Positions 1-9,311 of a stretch of 64,000 nucleotides of DNA are shown piece after piece. The DNA lies in contig NZ_LR134269.1 in the NCBI RefSeq assembly GCF_900636385.1, positions 1,736,001 through 1,800,000 of the forward strand. Reading direction: 5' to 3'. Source of the DNA: Staphylococcus warneri. Lineage in GTDB: Bacteria > Bacillota > Bacilli > Staphylococcales > Staphylococcaceae. Each line of letters opens with the position of its first letter. The first letter of the stretch is position 1. Made by a program: the position numbers and the translations under genes. The notes beneath the pieces were generated by a model. It did not search any database and had not been told where the DNA came from. It saw only the letters and a list, made by a program, of their open reading frames with translations.

Positions 1-96
1 AGGTAAATTACTTTTTTCTTTGATTTCTTCAATATTTAATACTTTATTACCAACTGTATTTGTGACTCTGTTCGTCATTTTATTTCTTATGCTCAT
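1..96 (-). CDS. N-terminal fragment of an unidentified protein, cut by the window edge
   Basis: An open frame starts at ATG 96-94 on the minus strand and runs to the window edge without a stop, giving 32 codons. A good ribosome binding site (GGGAGTG) lies about 8 nt upstream. The visible residues begin MSIRNKMTNR and are basic and hydrophilic, with no signal peptide or membrane segment. I do not recognise the family. The rest of the gene lies to the left of the window. It follows the methyltransferase-like gene in the same direction with about 60 bp between them. Confidence 0.5.
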   Translation of the reverse strand, partial: MSIRNKMTNRVTNTVGNKVLNIEEIKEKSNLP

Positions 97-155
97 CTTA
101 TTCACACTCCCATGAATCTTATTTCAATAAGACTCTATACCCAGATTACAACTAT

Positions 156-1328
156 TTAATGCTCAATATTAACAAAAATTGCTTTTAAATACTTTGAAGG
201 TTTGTAATGTGGATGTGTTTTAAAGTCTTTAGGTAATCCCATCACCTCATTGATTTCATAATCCACTTCAGCTTCATCTAATGTTGTTTTGATAACATTT
301 TTAAATGCCTTTAATGAAAACACGCTTGAATTTGTGCATAATAATAATGTACCTTTTGGTGATAATACTTCTAAAGCACCATTAATCAATTTGTCGTAAT
401 CTTTTTGTACTGAAAATGTTTTCTTTTTATTACGTGCAAAACTTGGTGGATCAATCACAATAGTGTCATATTGATGTCCGTGGCGTTTTGCATAATTATA
501 ATAATCAAATGTATCCATGACATAAATATATTGTGATTTTGGATCAATAGCATTAAGCCCAAAATTCTCTTCGGTTAATCCTCTAGAGCGATTAGCTAAA
601 TCTACACTAGTTGTTGATTTAGCCTTATTTGCAGATACTACTGAAAAAGCCCCTGTATAGCTAAACACATTTAAAAGATGACGCCCTTCTGAGAATTGAT
701 CACGTAATTTCTTTCTTACTTCTTTTTGATCAAGGAAAATACCTGTCATTAAGCCATCATCTAAATCCACATTATAAAAAGTGAAGTTTTCTTCGATGAC
801 GATTGGAAATGCTTGTTGTTCTCCCTCAACAAATCCACCTGTATATTCAGTATCTTTAAATCTCATTTTTTCGTAGATAGACTGATACTTAAAGACTGTT
901 TTGATAGCTTCTAATATATGATATCTAAATTTGTAAATACCTTTTGAATACCATTGAATTAATAAATGCCCATCATAATTGTCGATCGTTAAACCACCGA
1001 CACCATCACCTTCAGCATTGAACAATCTAAAAGCATTCGTACCATCTATATGATAGTAATATTCTCGTTCTTCTAAAGCTTTTTCAAATAATCGTTTAAA
1101 AAATGCAGTATTAATATCTTCAGATGGATCATAACTCAATACCCAACCTAAACCTTTGTGTTGTCTACCTACATAAGCAGTTGCTACATATTGTTCTTTC
1201 CCATCAACTAATTTGAATAAATCACCTTCTTTAAGATGATCTTGGGCATAAATATCTTCTTCATCAATTAAAGGATATTGATTGTGATATTTTGATTCTT
1301 TACCTCTATTTAAAGTTGCAATCTTCAT
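156..1328 (-). CDS. RlmI-like class I SAM-dependent rRNA methyltransferase
   Basis: The 390-residue protein has the build of the RlmI/YwbD family, which methylates a cytosine C5 in 23S rRNA. A small N-terminal PUA-like RNA-binding region (about residues 1-75) is followed by a linker domain and a Rossmann SAM-binding domain. The SAM motif appears as LLNVFSYTGAF near residue 218, and the catalytic motif as VIDPPSF near residue 292. DGLMTGIFLDQ just before the SAM domain is typical of the family. The start is the ATG preceded by GAAAGG. It lies downstream of the AuxA-like gene on the same strand but past a terminator, so it is probably transcribed alone. The family is secure; the exact target base is inferred. 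Confidence 0.85.
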   Translation of the reverse strand: MKIATLNRGKESKYHNQYPLIDEEDIYAQDHLKEGDLFKLVDGKEQYVATAYVGRQHKGLGWVLSYDPSEDINTAFFKRLFEKALEEREYYYHIDGTNAFRLFNAEGDGVGGLTIDNYDGHLLIQWYSKGIYKFRYHILEAIKTVFKYQSIYEKMRFKDTEYTGGFVEGEQQAFPIVIEENFTFYNVDLDDGLMTGIFLDQKEVRKKLRDQFSEGRHLLNVFSYTGAFSVVSANKAKSTTSVDLANRSRGLTEENFGLNAIDPKSQYIYVMDTFDYYNYAKRHGHQYDTIVIDPPSFARNKKKTFSVQKDYDKLINGALEVLSPKGTLLLCTNSSVFSLKAFKNVIKTTLDEAEVDYEINEVMGLPKDFKTHPHYKPSKYLKAIFVNIEH

Positions 1329-1481
1329 TTATTACACTAACCTTTCTTTTATACGTTTAATTTCTTCAACCGTCACATTGCTATGTTGATTCGTAAATGC
1401 ATTTTACATTATATATATTTACTAATTGAATGATTCATTTATTATTTTAACAAAGAATGCTACTTAGTCCTATTTTCTAAC

Positions 1482-1535
1482 AAAAAAGAGTGAGCTTACA
1501 ATTCGATCGATTAAAGAAGGAATTGTAACCCACCC
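1482..1535 (-). terminator. Rho-independent terminator of the auxA-like gene
   Basis: Imperfect inverted repeat whose core arms are TTACAATTC and GAATTGTAA. Read on the minus strand it is followed by CTCTTTTTTG. It sits about 50 bp past the end of the AuxA-like gene. Confidence 0.75.
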
Positions 1536-1584
1536 TATAACACGTGTGATTTGTTTAGATTAATTTGTTTTTATATTCTTTTTA

Positions 1585-2886
1585 TCATTCTTTTGGTTTA
1601 TCTCTTAACTGTAATGAATAAGCAACAATCATTGCTAGTAACATAAGCAATAAAGTTGGTGTTATAAATACAGATAACAATAAACCGTGAACCATAATAT
1701 TTATGAATTCAGTTAATAATTTAAAGAATAAGATACTTCCCATAAATAATTGTAAGAAGTAAAATTTACCTCTTAAGAAATAAGTAAGTGTTGTAGCAAT
1801 ATAAACAATGATAATGAATAAAAGTAATAATAATGTTACCCATTCAATCACATATTGCGTTTGTGATAATTCCCATTCTCCAGATAAGAACAATGCATTT
1901 CTGTTGTTAAATTCTAAGAATGTAAAGAAGAATATAACTAAACCACAGAAAATTTCAACATACATTGGTTTTATCCATTTTGGCTTTCTCATCCAATTTG
2001 GAATATCATCTTCTTGAATATCAACAATATTTTTTACTTTTTCTTTAAATTTATCCCTTTTAACTCTAATTCTTTCTAAATCAACACTTCTTCTTGTTTT
2101 ACGTGCATATTCTGTTGTCTTATCTTGTAGTTGTTTTAAGTGAACTTTAGTTTGATTTGAGACATTACCTTTACTTGTTCTTGATAATTCAGGTTCTTCT
2201 TCGCCTAATTCTTGTTTAGTAAGCGGCAGAGCACGTCTTAAGAACAAGAAGTTCCAAATTGACATTTGTCCTAATAACCACATAATAATAAAGAATGTAT
2301 TAACACTTAAAATATCAATAGATTCAATTTCATTAGCGTCAATACGACCATGCAATGCAATTTGAGTAATAAGATAACTGATACCATATGACACTATAAT
2401 CCACATATAATGACTTTTTCGATTATCACTATTCAATTCATCTTTATATACAATGTATCCAATATGTATGATGAACGGAATAATAAATACGATACCAAAG
2501 AATCCATACACTTGCATCATAAGAACTAGAGTAATTAAGAAATACATTACCCCTATGACCAAGAAGAAAATTGAAATATCATAATCATACTTAATTGTTC
2601 TAAATAACGTATGACCTAGTAACATTACTAAGATACCAAATAATATAATGATTATGGCACTTACAATTGGGAAACCCCCGATAAATCTACTCATCACTTT
2701 AATTATTTCAGCGAAAAATGCGTTCAGGAATTCCCATATATTATACACATGTGTATTTACCTTCTTATCTCCATTTAACTGTTTAATAAGCGGTAAGTTA
2801 ATTAATATAATGAGTCCTGTGAAAAGTGAAACGATACCGATGATATAACTAAATATGATCTCGGTGTGTTTCTTAAGAAAAGACAT
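1585..2886 (-). CDS. auxA: AuxA-like polytopic membrane protein
   Basis: 433 residues with roughly nine or ten membrane segments. Five or six lie in the N-terminal 240 residues. A charged cytoplasmic stretch of about 90 residues rich in Lys, Arg and Glu follows, then four more at the C-terminus. I chose the ATG at 2886 (MSFLKKHTEII) because GAGGTGA lies 7 nt upstream; the open frame extends further upstream without a better site. Position next to ykoE, and the protein type, match S. aureus AuxA (SAUSA300_0980 as I recall it), a membrane factor reported to stabilise lipoteichoic acid and to affect beta-lactam resistance. The identification rests on synteny and topology, since no catalytic motif is visible. 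Confidence 0.7.
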   Translation of the reverse strand: MSFLKKHTEIIFSYIIGIVSLFTGLIILINLPLIKQLNGDKKVNTHVYNIWEFLNAFFAEIIKVMSRFIGGFPIVSAIIIILFGILVMLLGHTLFRTIKYDYDISIFFLVIGVMYFLITLVLMMQVYGFFGIVFIIPFIIHIGYIVYKDELNSDNRKSHYMWIIVSYGISYLITQIALHGRIDANEIESIDILSVNTFFIIMWLLGQMSIWNFLFLRRALPLTKQELGEEEPELSRTSKGNVSNQTKVHLKQLQDKTTEYARKTRRSVDLERIRVKRDKFKEKVKNIVDIQEDDIPNWMRKPKWIKPMYVEIFCGLVIFFFTFLEFNNRNALFLSGEWELSQTQYVIEWVTLLLLLFIIIVYIATTLTYFLRGKFYFLQLFMGSILFFKLLTEFINIMVHGLLLSVFITPTLLLMLLAMIVAYSLQLRDKPKE

Positions 2887-2970
2887 ACTATTCACCTCAA
2901 AAGTTATTATATATGAAGAACTTATTCTTGTCTTTAATAAATCACTAAATACGTCTATAGACCTAGAAAA

Positions 2971-2995
2971 GTTTATTATTAGCATAACTGGGTAA
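2971..2995 (+). promoter_or_regulatory. Sigma-B-type promoter for the 44-residue protein
   Basis: GTTTAT (2971-2976), a 13-nt spacer and GGGTAA (2990-2995) match the staphylococcal sigma-B pattern GTTTWW-N12-15-GGGWAW. The start codon of the small gene lies 44 nt beyond the -10 element. No competing sigma-A promoter is evident. Confidence 0.6.
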
Positions 2996-3039
2996 AAGGT
3001 GTATGTAAACAATAAAACACAATTAGGGGTGGATTTATT

Positions 3040-3174
3040 ATGAGTAATGAAGAATTTGCAAAAAAATCAGCTGAAAAAGCCAAAGAAGCAGAAGAGAAAC
3101 TAAAAGAACAAAAAGAAGAAAAAACAAATGATACAGAACAAACTAAAAAAGATATTGATGATGCGTTAAATTAA
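3040..3174 (+). CDS. Small highly charged protein, probable general-stress protein
   Basis: A 44-residue frame starts at ATG 3040 with AGGGGTGG 7 nt upstream and ends in TAA. The protein (MSNEEFAKKSAEKAKEAEEK at its start) is almost entirely Lys, Glu, Ala, Asp and Gln. It has no cysteine, no aromatic residue except one Phe, and no hydrophobic segment, so it is probably cytoplasmic and helical or disordered. A sigma-B-type promoter precedes it and a strong terminator follows, so it is a monocistronic unit. It lies divergent to the AuxA-like gene. The composition resembles small stress-induced proteins, but I cannot place it in a family. Confidence 0.7.
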   Translation: MSNEEFAKKSAEKAKEAEEKLKEQKEEKTNDTEQTKKDIDDALN

Positions 3175-3227
3175 TATCTACTTGCTAGTTAAATCATAAT
3201 AAGAATTCAATTTTCTATAAAAACTAC

Positions 3228-3263
3228 GTGCCTAGGGTGTTTTTGATATCCTAGGTACTTTTT
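3228..3263 (+). terminator. Rho-independent terminator after the 44-residue protein
   Basis: Stem GTGCCTAGG (3228-3236) with CCTAGGTAC (3250-3258), one G-T pair, followed by five T residues. Confidence 0.85.
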
Positions 3264-3450
3264 ATGTTTACAAGCAATATACGTCTATTTCACTTAATTT
3301 TTATGATTCTTTATTCCATATCCCTTTCTAAAATTCCTACTCACTTCCAATTATTTGCATAAAATCAAAATATTATTTTATGAAATATTTTATTAACTTG
3401 ACAATCCACATGAAAAATCATACATTAAAGACAAATTAAAAATAATAAAC

Positions 3451-3535
3451 GCACTAGGGGTGTTTTGAACTGAGATGAGGTTAACCCTCAAACCCTTTGA
3501 ACCTGATCTAGCTAGATACTAGCGTAGGAAAGTGT
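3451..3535 (+). promoter_or_regulatory. TPP riboswitch (THI element)
   Basis: The conserved thi-box blocks are present: CTGAGATGAGG near 3470, then ACCCTTTGAACCTGATCTAG (3492-3511) and GCGTAGGAAAG (3522-3532). The closing P1 stem is GCACT (3451-3455) with AGTGT (3531-3535). It controls the ykoEDC operon. The 3' part, 3525-3533, is complementary to 3590-3598 in the following terminator, which gives an obvious antiterminator. TPP binding would free the terminator and turn the transporter off. Confidence 0.95.
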
Positions 3536-3582
3536 AATTAACAAAGATTATAATCGTATGTTGAATCATATTCTTATGTTTT

Positions 3583-3619
3583 ACGCACAACTTTCCTAGA
3601 GATGGTTGTGCGTTTTTTT
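3583..3619 (+). terminator. Riboswitch-controlled terminator before ykoE
   Basis: Stem ACGCACAAC (3583-3591) with GTTGTGCGT (3605-3613), then seven T residues ending at 3619, just ahead of the ykoE ribosome binding site. The loop sequence (ACTTTCCTA, 3590-3598) pairs perfectly with the riboswitch 3' strand, so the two structures exclude each other. Confidence 0.9.
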
Positions 3620-3633
3620 AGGAGGATGTTTTT

Positions 3634-4209
3634 ATGTCAAAAGGTTTAAAGCTTTCTGAGATATTAGTGACAGTACTTATCTCTGTAATTTTTGCCATTA
3701 TTTATAACTTATGGTGGTTATTTTATAATGTTGCACAAGTCGCTGGTTTACACCTTGAGCAATTAACCTATGGAGTATGGTTTATGGCAGCGATTGTTTG
3801 TTATTTAATTATTCCTAAGCCAGGTATCGCCTTACTTGCTGAGTTTGCTGCAGGTGCCGGTGAAACAATTGTGATGGGTAAATTTGATATACCTACGATT
3901 ATCTATGCCCTTCTACAAGGTTTAGCATGTGAGATTGTCTTTGCTATTTTCAAATACCAGTCTCGTTCAGTCATGGTAGCTATGCTTGCTGGACTAGTGA
4001 CTGCACTTGTATCATTCCCAGTCGACTATTTCTATGGTTATTTAAATGAAGTTGCTGGATGGAACTTAATTTTATTCATTGTTTTCCGTGCGATTAGTGG
4101 TATTATCATTGCTGGTTTATTATCTTATTTATTGGTTAAAGCATTGGATCAAACTGGTGTAACTAAAGTATTCAGACCCGCTTCTAAAGATGATTACGAT
4201 ACATTATAA
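3634..4209 (+). CDS. ykoE: YkoE, substrate-binding membrane subunit of the thiamine/HMP ECF transporter
   Basis: 191-residue integral membrane protein with five or six hydrophobic helices, the usual size of YkoE-type S components. These bind thiamine or its hydroxymethylpyrimidine precursor and dock to an energising module. It is the first gene after a TPP riboswitch, which ties it to thiamine supply. The ATPase gene (ykoD) follows after 12 bp and the T-component gene (ykoC) comes next. AGGAGG lies 8 nt before the ATG. Substrate choice between thiamine and HMP cannot be read from the sequence. Confidence 0.88.
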   Translation: MSKGLKLSEILVTVLISVIFAIIYNLWWLFYNVAQVAGLHLEQLTYGVWFMAAIVCYLIIPKPGIALLAEFAAGAGETIVMGKFDIPTIIYALLQGLACEIVFAIFKYQSRSVMVAMLAGLVTALVSFPVDYFYGYLNEVAGWNLILFIVFRAISGIIIAGLLSYLLVKALDQTGVTKVFRPASKDDYDTL

Positions 4210-4221
4210 GGGGACTTAAAA

Positions 4222-5625
4222 GTGTTAAAAGTTACAAATTTACGTTTGAAATATCCAAATGGACATCGAAAAATTTTTGATAATCTAAATCTAGAAATTA
4301 AAGAAAAAGAAAAAGTACTTTTACTAGGACCATCTGGTTCTGGAAAAAGTACGCTTTTAAATGTATTAAGTGGCATTGTACCCAATTTAATAGAATTACC
4401 TATGAAGTATGATGAATTGCAAATTAAAGAGCATAATGGCGTGATCTTTCAAGATCCGGATTCACAATTTTGTATGCCTAAAGTTTATGAAGAACTTGCC
4501 TTTGTTTTAGAGAACAGACAAGTACCAAGACAAGATATGGATGAAGCCATTAACCAAGCATTAGCATCAGTGAATTTAAATGTAACCGAAAATACACAAA
4601 TCAATCAATTAAGTGGTGGTATGAAACAAAAATTAGCTATCGTCGAAACAATATTACAACAGGCAGATACACTATTTTTAGATGAACCCACTGCAATGTT
4701 GGATGTTAATGCTACATCTGATTTATGGCAACGCTTGATTAAGCTTTGGAAAGATCAAACAGTACTCATTGTCGAACATAAGGTCGAACATATTTGGCAA
4801 CATGTTGATAGAGTTTTATTAATGAACTATGAAGGACAAATCATTGCTGATGATACGCCAAATCATATTTTAAAGCATTATGAACATTTACTAAGTGAAT
4901 ACGGCGTATGGCATCCAAATGCATGGCATTATGCACCTGAACCTAAACATATGGCACCATCGTCTATAGAGCCATTATTTAAATTTGAACATGGTGCCAT
5001 CATTCGTAATAAGAAAGATTTGTTTAAAGTGGATCAATTAGCTATTCATTCAGGAGAGTGGATTACGATAACTGGTCAAAATGGAACTGGTAAAACCTCA
5101 TTATTAGAATCCATATTACAATTAATCAAATATAAAGGCGTAATGACATTTCAAGGTCAGGAATTGCGTAAAATTAAAGATGCTGCAAAGCACATGTATC
5201 TAGTGTATCAGAATCCAGAACTTCAATTTATCACTAACTCTGTTTATGATGAAATATTGATTCATTTTAACCATTTAGATTCATCTAGTGCAGAATCTAA
5301 AACCCTCGACTTATTAGATTTACTAGACTTAACCAATGTTAAAAATCAACATCCTTACGAATTATCAATGGGTCAAAAACGTAGGTTAAGTGTAGCAACG
5401 GCATTAAGTTCAAATGCAGATATCATCCTATTAGATGAACCAACATTTGGTTTGGATAGCCACAATACATTTCAATTAATAAAACTATTTCAAGAGAGAG
5501 TATCTAAGGGACAAAGTATCATTATGGTTACACATGACCCAGAGATTATTAAACGCTATCCAACACGTCAATGGATAATTGAAAACCAATATTTAACAGA
5601 AATCAAAGGTGATCAACATGTTTGA
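4222..5625 (+). CDS. ykoD: YkoD, duplicated ABC ATPase of the thiamine/HMP ECF transporter
   Basis: 467 residues with two fused ABC ATPase domains. Domain 1 has Walker A GPSGSGKST near residue 36, signature LSGGMKQK and Walker B TLFLDEPTAM. Domain 2 has Walker A GQNGTGKTS near residue 290, signature LSMGQKRR and Walker B IILLDEPTFG. Fusion of the two ATPases is normal for this family. Translation starts at GTG 4222 behind AAGGGGA. Its last codons overlap the start of ykoC, so the genes are translationally coupled. It powers import of the vitamin bound by YkoE. Confidence 0.9.
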   Translation: MLKVTNLRLKYPNGHRKIFDNLNLEIKEKEKVLLLGPSGSGKSTLLNVLSGIVPNLIELPMKYDELQIKEHNGVIFQDPDSQFCMPKVYEELAFVLENRQVPRQDMDEAINQALASVNLNVTENTQINQLSGGMKQKLAIVETILQQADTLFLDEPTAMLDVNATSDLWQRLIKLWKDQTVLIVEHKVEHIWQHVDRVLLMNYEGQIIADDTPNHILKHYEHLLSEYGVWHPNAWHYAPEPKHMAPSSIEPLFKFEHGAIIRNKKDLFKVDQLAIHSGEWITITGQNGTGKTSLLESILQLIKYKGVMTFQGQELRKIKDAAKHMYLVYQNPELQFITNSVYDEILIHFNHLDSSSAESKTLDLLDLLDLTNVKNQHPYELSMGQKRRLSVATALSSNADIILLDEPTFGLDSHNTFQLIKLFQERVSKGQSIIMVTHDPEIIKRYPTRQWIIENQYLTEIKGDQHV

Positions 5626-6424
5626 ACATTGGAAAATTAGACACACCTTTATGGATGACGTCAATATTATCACTAAACTCGTTTTAGGCGTTTTACTATT
5701 TTTCTTTATTATTTTTATTCATAATTTTGACTTTATGATTTACATCGTTTGTCTCATGTTTATCTTTTTACTTATGTTTAACGGAACGCAATTTAAAATT
5801 ACTGGTGCTTTTATACTAGCAACCACGTTCTTTGCTCTATTGTCATCACTATTCATGATTTTATATGGTGATGGTGACCATATTTTATTTAAATTTGGCA
5901 TCATTCAAATTAGTACGGAAAGTATCGTCAGAGGTATTCACCTTTCTCTTCGTACAATTACAGTGTCGATGTTTGGTATTCTTATAGCATTAACGTCACA
6001 AGTGGTCATGATATTTTATAGTCTAATGCAACACTTAAAAGTAAAACCTAAAGTTGCCTATGCCTTTATGGCCGCAATTAGAATGATACCATTAATCATT
6101 AGTTCTTTAATTCAATTACGTCGTTCTTTAAAAATGAGATATCAAATGATAGATAAATCAAATTATAGAGGATTCAAAAGACTCAAACATCTAATTATTC
6201 CTTTATTAAGTCAAAACATACGACGTGCACATCAATTATCTGTTGCAATGGAGTCTAAAGGTTTTAAAGATGGTCCAAGAACGTATTATTATCACGCACC
6301 ATTCTCATACAAAGATATTATATTGATCATATGTTTATTAATTATTATCGGACTTTCTTATTATTTATCAGCTACCTTGCCAATAACTGGTATCCATGAT
6401 GTCAGAATAGGTAGATTAGAATAA
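5618..6424 (+). CDS. ykoC: YkoC, transmembrane T component of the thiamine/HMP ECF transporter
   Basis: 268-residue CbiQ/EcfT-type membrane protein with about five or six membrane helices and a cytoplasmic coupling region containing MAAIRMIPLI and the AMESKGF motif (near residue 209), which is typical of EcfT proteins and contacts the ATPases. I start it at ATG 5618, with AAAGGTG upstream, rather than at the GTG three codons earlier. It overlaps the end of ykoD by 8 nt. Last gene of the TPP-riboswitch operon. Confidence 0.88.
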   Translation: MFEHWKIRHTFMDDVNIITKLVLGVLLFFFIIFIHNFDFMIYIVCLMFIFLLMFNGTQFKITGAFILATTFFALLSSLFMILYGDGDHILFKFGIIQISTESIVRGIHLSLRTITVSMFGILIALTSQVVMIFYSLMQHLKVKPKVAYAFMAAIRMIPLIISSLIQLRRSLKMRYQMIDKSNYRGFKRLKHLIIPLLSQNIRRAHQLSVAMESKGFKDGPRTYYYHAPFSYKDIILIICLLIIIGLSYYLSATLPITGIHDVRIGRLE

Positions 6425-6461
6425 ATTATTTTATCCATACTTCAATCATTCCATATATAAA

Positions 6462-6499
6462 TCAAAAAATCCTGGGACAAAATAAATGTCTCAGGATTT
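6462..6499 (-). terminator. Terminator of the purine operon, shared with ykoC
   Basis: Stem AATCCTGGGACA (6468-6479) with TGTCTCAGGATT (6487-6498), one G-T pair. On the minus strand it is followed by a run of six T residues, so it terminates the pur operon after purD. The plus-strand tail is weaker. Confidence 0.75.
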
Positions 6500-6541
6500 A
6501 ATAATATAAACAGTTGTTGACTGTAAACACATTCTTTTTCT
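6471..6541. repeat. Partial copy of the intergenic repeat seen at 45.55 kb
   Basis: CTGGGACA followed 30 nt later by CAGTTGTTGACTGTAAA and CATTCTTTTT parallels CTGGGACATAAAT, then CAGTAGTTGACTGTAAA and CATTCTTTTT at 45554-45628. The copy is short and ends in the 3' flank of purD. It looks like a shortened member of the same staphylococcal intergenic repeat family. Confidence 0.6.
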
Positions 6542-6550
6542 TGTATCATT

Positions 6551-7789
6551 TTATTTCAATGCTTTATTTCCTATATCTGTTCTATAAAACAAGTTATTGC
6601 TCTTTATTTTTTTAACATTTTGATAGGCATTCACTTGGGCTTCTTTTATATTTTGCCCTTCCCCAATAGCTAAAATGACTCGTCCACCACTATTAACAAA
6701 CTGGTCATTATCCTTCTTCAAACCGCTTACAAAGTAATTTGAGTCAAGTTCAAATCCACTGACTTCATGCCCTTTTTCGTAATTACCTGGATAGCCTTTA
6801 GAAGCTAACATAACACCAACCACTGATTCATCTTTCCATTCAAAGTGAATCGGCTCATCATTATCAAGCGCAATAATATGTTGCATCAAATCACTATTCA
6901 TTCTTGTCAATAATACTTGTGCTTCTGGGTCACCAAATCTTGCATTAAACTCTATTACTTTCGGCCCTTCTTCTGTTAAAATAGCACCAATATATAATAA
7001 CCCAAAGAAGTGATGACCTTCTTCAGCCATTGCATGTGCAATCGGTTGTGCAATCTCATTATTAGTTCTATTAATGATATCATTGCTAATATGAGGTACT
7101 GGACAATATGCACCCATGCCACCTGTATTCGGTCCTTTATCGTAATCATAAGCACGTTTATGATCTTGAGCGATACAGTCAAATGGAACAGCTCTCTTAC
7201 CATTAACAAATGTCATTACAGAAAATTCTTCACCTTCTAAAAATTCTTCAAACACAATAGTTCCTGAATTTCCATCAAACATTTGTTGAACTGCTTCTTT
7301 AGCTTCAGCTCTTTCTGAAGCAATTACTACCCCTTTACCTGCAGCTAAACCATCTTTTTTAATAACTATTGGCAAATCACATGTCTCAACAAAAACTAAT
7401 GCCTCATCCTTGTCATCAATTTCCTTATATTGTGCAGTAGGAATATCATATTTAGCCATTATTCTTTTAGCAAATGCCTTTGAGCCTTCAATTTGTGCTG
7501 CATCGCGATTAGGGCCAAACACTTTAATTTGATGTTTTCTTAACAAATCAGGCAAACCATCTATCAATGGTTGTTCAGGTCCAATTACAACCCATTCAAT
7601 TTGATGATTAGTGACAAATTCTAAGATAGCTTCGTGGTCATTTTCTTTAATATTCGTATGGATTTGTGCCACATTAACCATTGCTTCATTGCCAGGTATC
7701 ACATGAACTTGGTCTACCATTGATGATTGACTTAATTTATAGGCTAATACATGTTCACGTCCACCTGCACCAATAACGAGTACTTTCAT
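6551..7789 (-). CDS. purD: Phosphoribosylamine-glycine ligase PurD
   Basis: 412 residues, the usual length. It ligates glycine to phosphoribosylamine using ATP, the second step of IMP synthesis. The N-terminus [19 protein letters not shown] is the family signature. An ATP-grasp core follows, with [14 protein letters not shown] and, later, [12 protein letters not shown] and [20 protein letters not shown] lies 7 nt before the ATG. It is the last gene of the operon, 27 bp after purH. Confidence 0.97.
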   Translation of the reverse strand: MKVLVIGAGGREHVLAYKLSQSSMVDQVHVIPGNEAMVNVAQIHTNIKENDHEAILEFVTNHQIEWVVIGPEQPLIDGLPDLLRKHQIKVFGPNRDAAQIEGSKAFAKRIMAKYDIPTAQYKEIDDKDEALVFVETCDLPIVIKKDGLAAGKGVVIASERAEAKEAVQQMFDGNSGTIVFEEFLEGEEFSVMTFVNGKRAVPFDCIAQDHKRAYDYDKGPNTGGMGAYCPVPHISNDIINRTNNEIAQPIAHAMAEEGHHFFGLLYIGAILTEEGPKVIEFNARFGDPEAQVLLTRMNSDLMQHIIALDNDEPIHFEWKDESVVGVMLASKGYPGNYEKGHEVSGFELDSNYFVSGLKKDNDQFVNSGGRVILAIGEGQNIKEAQVNAYQNVKKIKSNNLFYRTDIGNKALK

Positions 7790-7816
7790 GACTTTTCTCC
7801 CTTCAACATCCTGCTT

Positions 7817-9295
7817 TTAGTGTTTAAAATGTCGCATTCCTGTCATTACCATTGTAATGCCATATTTATTTGCCATATCTATAGAATCTTGGTCCTTAAT
7901 TGATCCGCCAGGTTGAATAATTGCTTTTATTCCATTTTTTGCAGCTAATTCTACAGTATCATCCATTGGGAAAAAACCATCTGATACTAATGCAACATTA
8001 TCATTAATTTCAATTGCTCTTTCCAATGCTATTTTGGCTGAACCTACACGATTCATTTGACCAGCACCAATACCCACTGTTTGTTTGGCATTACTTAAAA
8101 TCACTGCATTACTTTTAACTGCACCTACAACTTTCCAACCTAATAACATGGCTTCCCATTGCGCTTCGGTTGGTTCTACTTCTGTAGCAACAGTCATGTC
8201 AGCACGACTCACTTCAAAGTTGTCTTTATCCTGTACTAAATAACCACCCGATACTGATACAAATTCTTGTTCTCTATTATCAATCGTTGTATCTATTTCT
8301 AAAAGTCGAATATTTTTCTTTTTCGTTAAAATGTCTAAAGCCTCTTGCGTAAATTGAGGTGCGATAACAACTTCTAAAAAGATAGAATGTAGTGTTTCAG
8401 CTAACGTCGCTGTCACTGGTCTATTTAGTGCAATAATACCACCAAAAATGGATTGATTATCTGCATCAAAAGCATTTTGAAAAGCTTCTTCTATTGAATT
8501 TCCAATTCCCACACCACATGGATTCATATGTTTGATGGCAATCGTAGTTGGCTCATCAAATTTTTTAACTAATGAGAGTGCTGCATCAGCATCTTTAATA
8601 TTATTGAAACTAAGTTGTTTACCATGTAATTGTTTAGCTCCTGCAATTGTATGTTTAGCATCAGTTGTTCTGACAAAGTAAGCAGATTGTTGTGGGTTCT
8701 CACCATAGCGTAAAGTTTCTTTATTATCTTTAAAGAAATTCACAATAGCTTTATCGTATTGAGTGGTATGTTCAAATACTTTAATCATAAGTGATTTTCG
8801 ATATGCTTCATCTAATTGGTCATTTTTAATTCTATTAATTACTTCATTATAATCAGCAGGATGTACAACGGTTGTCACATGTTTAAAATTCTTAGCAGCC
8901 GCTCTTAACATTGTCGGACCGCCAATATCAATATTTTCAATCGCATCCATTTCTGTAACATCTGGATTGTCTACTGTTTTTTGGAATGGATATAAATTAA
9001 CAACTACTAAATCAATTAAATCAATGTGTTGTGCTTTTAATTCTTCCAAATGTTCCGATTTATCTCTGTCAGCCAAAATGCCACCATGCACTGCTGGATG
9101 TAAAGTTTTAACGCGTCCATCCATAATTTCAGGAAACTGAGTCAATTCAGACACAGATTTCACATCAACTTGTGCCTCTTCTAAAATGCGTTTCGTTCCA
9201 CCTGTTGAATAAAGCTCATAACCTAATTCTTTTAAAGATGTTGCAAATTCTACAATATCGTTTTTATTTGAAACACTTAAAATTGCTCTTTTCAT
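7817..9295 (-). CDS. purH: Bifunctional AICAR formyltransferase / IMP cyclohydrolase PurH
   Basis: 492 residues from ATG 9295 ([11 protein letters not shown]), which has GAGGAG about 11 nt upstream and gives the family length; an upstream in-frame start would run into purN. The N-terminal MGS-like cyclohydrolase domain (about 1-200) is followed by the formyltransferase domain with KHMNPCGVG, the AICAR-binding motif. It catalyses the last two steps to IMP using 10-formyl-THF, the cofactor made by the divergent folD. Its ribosome binding site lies at the end of purN. Confidence 0.97.
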   Translation of the reverse strand: MKRAILSVSNKNDIVEFATSLKELGYELYSTGGTKRILEEAQVDVKSVSELTQFPEIMDGRVKTLHPAVHGGILADRDKSEHLEELKAQHIDLIDLVVVNLYPFQKTVDNPDVTEMDAIENIDIGGPTMLRAAAKNFKHVTTVVHPADYNEVINRIKNDQLDEAYRKSLMIKVFEHTTQYDKAIVNFFKDNKETLRYGENPQQSAYFVRTTDAKHTIAGAKQLHGKQLSFNNIKDADAALSLVKKFDEPTTIAIKHMNPCGVGIGNSIEEAFQNAFDADNQSIFGGIIALNRPVTATLAETLHSIFLEVVIAPQFTQEALDILTKKKNIRLLEIDTTIDNREQEFVSVSGGYLVQDKDNFEVSRADMTVATEVEPTEAQWEAMLLGWKVVGAVKSNAVILSNAKQTVGIGAGQMNRVGSAKIALERAIEINDNVALVSDGFFPMDDTVELAAKNGIKAIIQPGGSIKDQDSIDMANKYGITMVMTGMRHFKH

Positions 9296-9311
9296 TATTC
9301 TCAATACTCCT

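Noticed and set aside
2887-3012. Extension of the AuxA-like protein at its N-terminus up to 3012
   Set aside because: The extra residues lack a ribosome binding site, overlap the sigma-B-type promoter region, and ATG 2886 has a good GAGGTGA.
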